A DNA stretch of 64,000 nucleotides. Source: Odiellus spinosus. Lineage: Eukaryota; Arthropoda; Arachnida; Opiliones; Phalangiidae. The DNA lies in NCBI GenBank assembly GCA_963920705.1, contig CAWUCO010000251.1, forward strand, positions 186,001 to 250,000, in the 5' to 3' direction. Shown here one piece after another: positions 60,301 to 64,000 of this stretch. The notes beneath the pieces are model-generated. The model was given only the letters and a program-made list of their open reading frames with translations, did not search any database and was not told the DNA's origin. The translations under genes were made by a program, and so were the position numbers. Position 1 is the stretch's first letter; each line of letters starts with the position of its first letter.

Positions 60301-63300
60301 TTTTTCAAGTCAAACTTTCATGTTTCAAGTCAAACTTTTTCATTTTTCAAGTCAAACTTTTTCATTTTTCAAGTCAAACTTTCATCTTTCAAGTCAAACT
60401 TTTTCCTTTTTCAAGTCAAACTTTTTCCTTTTTCAAGTCAAACTTTTTCCTTTTTCAAGTCAAACTTTTTCCTTTTTCAAGTCAAACTTTTTCCTTTTTC
60501 AAGTCAAACTTTTTCATTTTTCAAGTCAAACTTTTTCATTTTACAACTCAAACTTTTTCATTTTACAAGTCAAACTTTTTCCTTTTTCAAGTCAAACTTT
60601 TTCCTTTTTCAAGTCAAACTTTTTCATTTTTCAAGTCAAACTTTTTCATTTTTCAAGTCAAACTTTTTCCTTTTTCAAGTCAAACTTTTTCATTTTTCAA
60701 GTCAAACTTTTTCATTTTTCAAGTCAAACTTTTTCATTTTTCAAGTCAAACTTTTTCATTTTTCAAGCCAAACTTTTTCATTTTTCAAGTCAAACTTTTT
60801 CATTTTTCAAGTCAAACTTTTTCATTTTTCAAGTCAAACTTTTTCCTTTTTCAAGTCAAACTTTTTCCTTTTTCAAGTCAAACTTTTTCCTTTTTCAAGT
60901 CAAACTTTTTCATTTTTCAAGTCAAACTTTTTCATTTTTCAAGTCAAACTTTTTCATTTTTCAAGTCAAACTTTTTCATTTTTCAAGTCAAACTTTTTCA
61001 TTTTTCAAGTCAAACTTTTTCATTTTTCAAGTCAAACTTTTTCCTTTTTCAAGTCAAACTTTTTCCTTTTCCAAGTCAAACTTTTTCCTTTTTCAAGTCA
61101 AACTTTTTAATTTTTCAAGTCAAACTTTTTCCTTTTTCAAGTCAAACTTTTTCCATTTTCAAATCAAACTTTTTCCTTTTTCAAGTCAAACTTTTTCATT
61201 TTTCAAGTCAAACTTTTTCATTTTTCAAGTCAAACTTTTTCATTTTTCAAGTCAAACTTTTTCATTTTTCAAGTCAAACTTTTTCCTTTTTCAAGTCAAA
61301 CTTTTTCATTTTTCAAGTCAAACTTTTTCATTTTTCAAGTCAAACTTTTTCATTTTTCAAGTCAAACCTTTTCATTTTTCAAGTCAAACTTTTTCATTTT
61401 TCAAGTCAAACTTTTTCATTTTTCAAGTCAAACTTTCATTTTTCAAGTCAAACTTTTTCCTTTTTCAAGTCAAACTTTTTCCTTTTTCAAGTCAAACTTT
61501 TTCCTTTTCAAGTCAAACTTTTTCATTTTTCAAGTCAAACTTTTTCATTTTTCAAGTCAAACTTTTCATTTTACAAGTCAAACTTTTTCATTTTACAAGT
61601 CAAACTTTTTCCTTTTTCAAGTCAAACTTTTTCCTTTTTTAAGTCAAACTTTTTCCTTTTTCAAGTCAAACATTTTCCTTTTTCAAGTCAAACTTTTTCC
61701 TTTTTCAAGTCAAACTTTTTCCTTTTTCAAGTCAAACTTTTTCCTTTTCCAAGTCAAACTTTTTCCTTTTTCAAGTCAAACTTTTTAATTTTTCAAGTCA
61801 AACTTTTTCCTTTTTCAAGTCAAACTTTTTCCATTTTCAAATCAAACTTTTTCCTTTTTCAAGTCAAACTTTTTCATTTTTCAAGTCAAACTTTTTCATT
61901 TTTCAAGTCAAACTTTTTCATTTTTCAAGTCAAACTTTTTCATTTTTCAAGTCAAACTTTTTCCTTTTTCAAGTCAAACTTTTTCATTTTTCAAGTCAAA
62001 CTTTTTCATTTTTCAAGTCAGACTTTTTCATTTTTCAAGTCAAACCTTTTCATTTTTCAAGTCAAACTTTTTCATTTTTCAAGTCAAACTTTTTCATTTT
62101 AAAGTCAAACTTTTTCCTTTTTCAAGTCAAACTTTTTCATTTTACAAGTCAAACTTTTTCCTTTTTCAAGTCAATTTTTTTCCTTTTTCAAGTCAAACTT
62201 TTTCCTTTTTCAAGTCAAACTTTTTCCTTTTTCAAGTCAAACTTTTTCCTTTTTCAAGTCAAACTTTTTCCTTTTTCAAGTCAAACTTTTTCATTTTTCA
62301 AGTCAAACTTTCATGTTTCAAGTCAAACTTTTTCATTTTTCAAGTCAAACTTTTTCATTTTTCAAGTCAAACTTTCATCTTTCAAGTCAAACTTTTTCCT
62401 TTTTCAAGTCAAACTTTTTCCTTTTTCAAGTCAAACTTTTTCCTTTTTCAAGTCAAACTTTTTCCTTTTTCAAGTCAAACTTTTTCCTTTTTCAAGTCAA
62501 ACTTTTTCATTTTTCAAGTCAAACTTTTTCATTTTACAACTCAAACTTTTTCATTTTACAAGTCAAACTTTTTCCTTTTTCAAGTCAAACTTTTTCCTTT
62601 TTCAAGTCAAACTTTTTCATTTTTCAAGTCAAACTTTTTCATTTTTCAAGTCAAACTTTTTCCTTTTTCAAGTCAAACTTTTTCATTTTTCAAGTCAAAC
62701 TTTTTCATTTTTCAAGTCAAACTTTTTCATTTTTCAAGTCAAACTTTTTCATTTTTCAAGCCAAACTTTTTCATTTTTCAAGTCAAACTTTTTCATTTTT
62801 CAAGTCAAACTTTTTCATTTTTCAAGTCAAACTTTTTCCTTTTTCAAGTCAAACTTTTTCCTTTTTCAAGTCAAACTTTTTCCTTTTTCAAGTCAAACTT
62901 TTTCATTTTTCAAGTCAAACTTTTTCATTTTTCAAGTCAAACTTTTTCATTTTTCAAGTCAAACTTTTTCATTTTTCAAGTCAAACTTTTTCATTTTTCA
63001 AGTCAAACTTTTTCATTTTTCAAGTCAAACTTTTTCATTTTTCAAGTCAAACCTTTTCATTTTTCAAGCCAAACTTTTTCATTTTTCAAGTCAAACTTTT
63101 TCATTTTTCAAGTCAAACTTTTTCATTTTTCAAGTCAAACTTTTTCCTTTTTCAAGTCAAACTTTTTCCTTTTTCAAGTCAAACTTTTTCATTTTTCAAG
63201 TCAAACATTTTCATTTTACAAGTCAAACTTTTTCATTTTACAAGTCAAACTTTTTCCTTTTACAAGTCAAACTTTTTCCTTTTTCAAGTCAAACTTTTTC

Positions 63301-64000
63301 CTTTTTCAAGTCAAACTTTTTCCTTTTTCAAGTCAAACTTTTTCCTTTTTCAAGTCAAACTTTTTCCTTTTTCAAGTCAAACTTTTTCCTTTTTCAAGTC
63401 AAACTTTTTCCTTTTTCAAGTCAAACTTTTTCCTTTTTCAAGTCAAACTTTTTCATTTTTCAAGTCAAACTTTTTCATTTTTCAAGTCAAACTTTTTCAT
63501 TTTTCAAGTCAAACTTTTTCATTTTTCAAGTCAAACTTTCATCTTTCAAGTCAAACTTTTTCCTTTTTCAAGTCAAACTTTTTCCTTTTTCAAGTCAAAC
63601 TTTTTCCTTTTTCAAGTCAAACTTTTTCCTTTTTCAAGTCAAACTTTTTCCTTTTTCAAGTCAAACTTTTTCATTTTTCAAGTCAAACTTTTTCATTTTA
63701 CAACTCAAACTTTTTCATTTTACAAGTCAAACTTTTTCCTTTTTCAAGTCAAACTTTTTCCTTTTTCAAGTCAAACTTTTTCCTTTTTCAAGTCAAACTT
63801 TTTCCTTTTTCAAGTCAAACTTTTTCCTTTTTCAAGTCAAACTTTTCCTTTTTCAAGTCAAACTTTTTCCTTTTTCAAGTCAAACTTTTTCCTTTTTCAA
63901 GTCAAAAATTTTCCTTTTTCAAGTCAAACTTTTTCCTTTTTCAAGTCAAACTTTTTCCTTTTTCAAGTCTAACTTTTACCTTTTTCAAGTCAAACTTTTT
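60180..64000 (+). repeat. 1993-bp duplication at the right end of the array
   Basis: AAGTCAATTTTTTTCC near 60178 and 62171, and CATGTTTCAAG at 60320 and 62313, are 1993 bp apart. The same marker pair occurs in the 1360-bp duplication at 43.4..46.1 kb and at 57280, so this segment type is spread over the array. 1993 = 91 x 22 - 9, matching the short monomers counted between the markers, including one with TCATTTTAAAGTC at 62098. The second copy is cut by the window end. Confidence 0.7.

Larger units (their letters stand above)
43164..64000 (+). repeat. 22-bp AT-rich satellite array, right block
   Basis: Continuation of the same satellite, in the same orientation and with the same variant set, on the other side of the retrotransposon. 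It resumes with AAGTCAAAC (the second copy of the insertion target) and then the 21-bp CCTTTTCAAG monomer that the left block would be expected to reach next. It continues to the last base of the window, where it is cut inside a monomer. Together with the left block it makes about 2,700 monomers by length. The last ~700 bp is dominated by CC-type monomers. No gene is seen in this block. Confidence 0.97.

Noticed and set aside
1..64000. Telomeric repeat tract
   Set aside because: The 22-bp unit does not contain TTAGGG-, TTAGG- or TTTAGGG-like runs; only the satellite monomer is repeated.
1..64000. Tandem W-box (TTGACT on the minus strand) as WRKY transcription-factor sites
   Set aside because: TTGACT does occur once per monomer, but W-boxes are plant sites and the retrotransposon looks animal. 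A hexamer match in a tandem repeat is not evidence of regulation.
43164..64000. Solo LTRs or fragments of further mobile elements
   Set aside because: Reading both satellite blocks I saw no stretch outside the monomer variants; the TGTTAAGG/CCCCTAACA ends occur only at the one element.

Overview
This window is eukaryotic repetitive DNA, not a gene-bearing region. About 59 kb of the 64 kb is one continuous, AT-rich tandem satellite with a 22-bp monomer (CAAGTCAAAC, then T5, then CC or CA, then T5). All copies lie in the same orientation and the array runs off both ends of the window. The only other component is one intact LTR retrotransposon of 4,997 bp (38167..43163, minus strand) inserted into the satellite. 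Its gag-pol protein is of the Ty3/Gypsy (Metaviridae) type, most like the Mag-type lineages of animals: two CCHC zinc knuckles, an integrase ending in a GPY/F-like module followed by an RRHxxQ motif, no chromodomain and no env. An animal, probably invertebrate, genome is therefore the best guess. The species cannot be named from the sequence. A heterochromatic, centromeric or subtelomeric location is plausible but not shown.

Layout. 1..38166: satellite built from higher-order repeats (HORs): a ~2.0-kb unit in two copies (about 1..3590), a 2.77-kb duplication (about 4100..9810), units of 2468, 1745, 2009 and 1349 bp marked by a 29-bp monomer (10343..17913), two larger units (17914..24823), an 1148-bp tandem duplication (24824..27100), and a 31-monomer 678-bp unit with expanded versions (27.8..38.1 kb). 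38167..43163: the retrotransposon, flanked by the 5-bp target duplication AAGTC. 43164..64000: more satellite, with duplications of 1360, 1580, 1316, 942 and 1993 bp.

Unit lengths can be accounted for to the base as 22 x N plus a few odd-length monomers (29, 21 or 20 bp) that sit at fixed places. This points to growth by in-register unequal exchange or segmental duplication of whole monomers. The retrotransposon has two LTRs that look identical (255 bp), a perfect target duplication, an intact 1449-codon ORF, a primer-binding-site candidate and a polypurine tract. It therefore looks like a very young, possibly competent insertion. Taking out the element and one AAGTC leaves the expected order of satellite monomers, so the HOR existed before the insertion.

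The long plus-strand reading frames in the satellite (up to 1233 codons, F-, K-, S- and Q-rich) are not genes. The monomer has no stop in any plus frame, and because 22 leaves remainder 1 on division by 3, every frame cycles through the same 22-residue peptide. Many of these frames open only with TTG. I see no tRNA, rRNA, CRISPR array, host protein gene or second mobile element.
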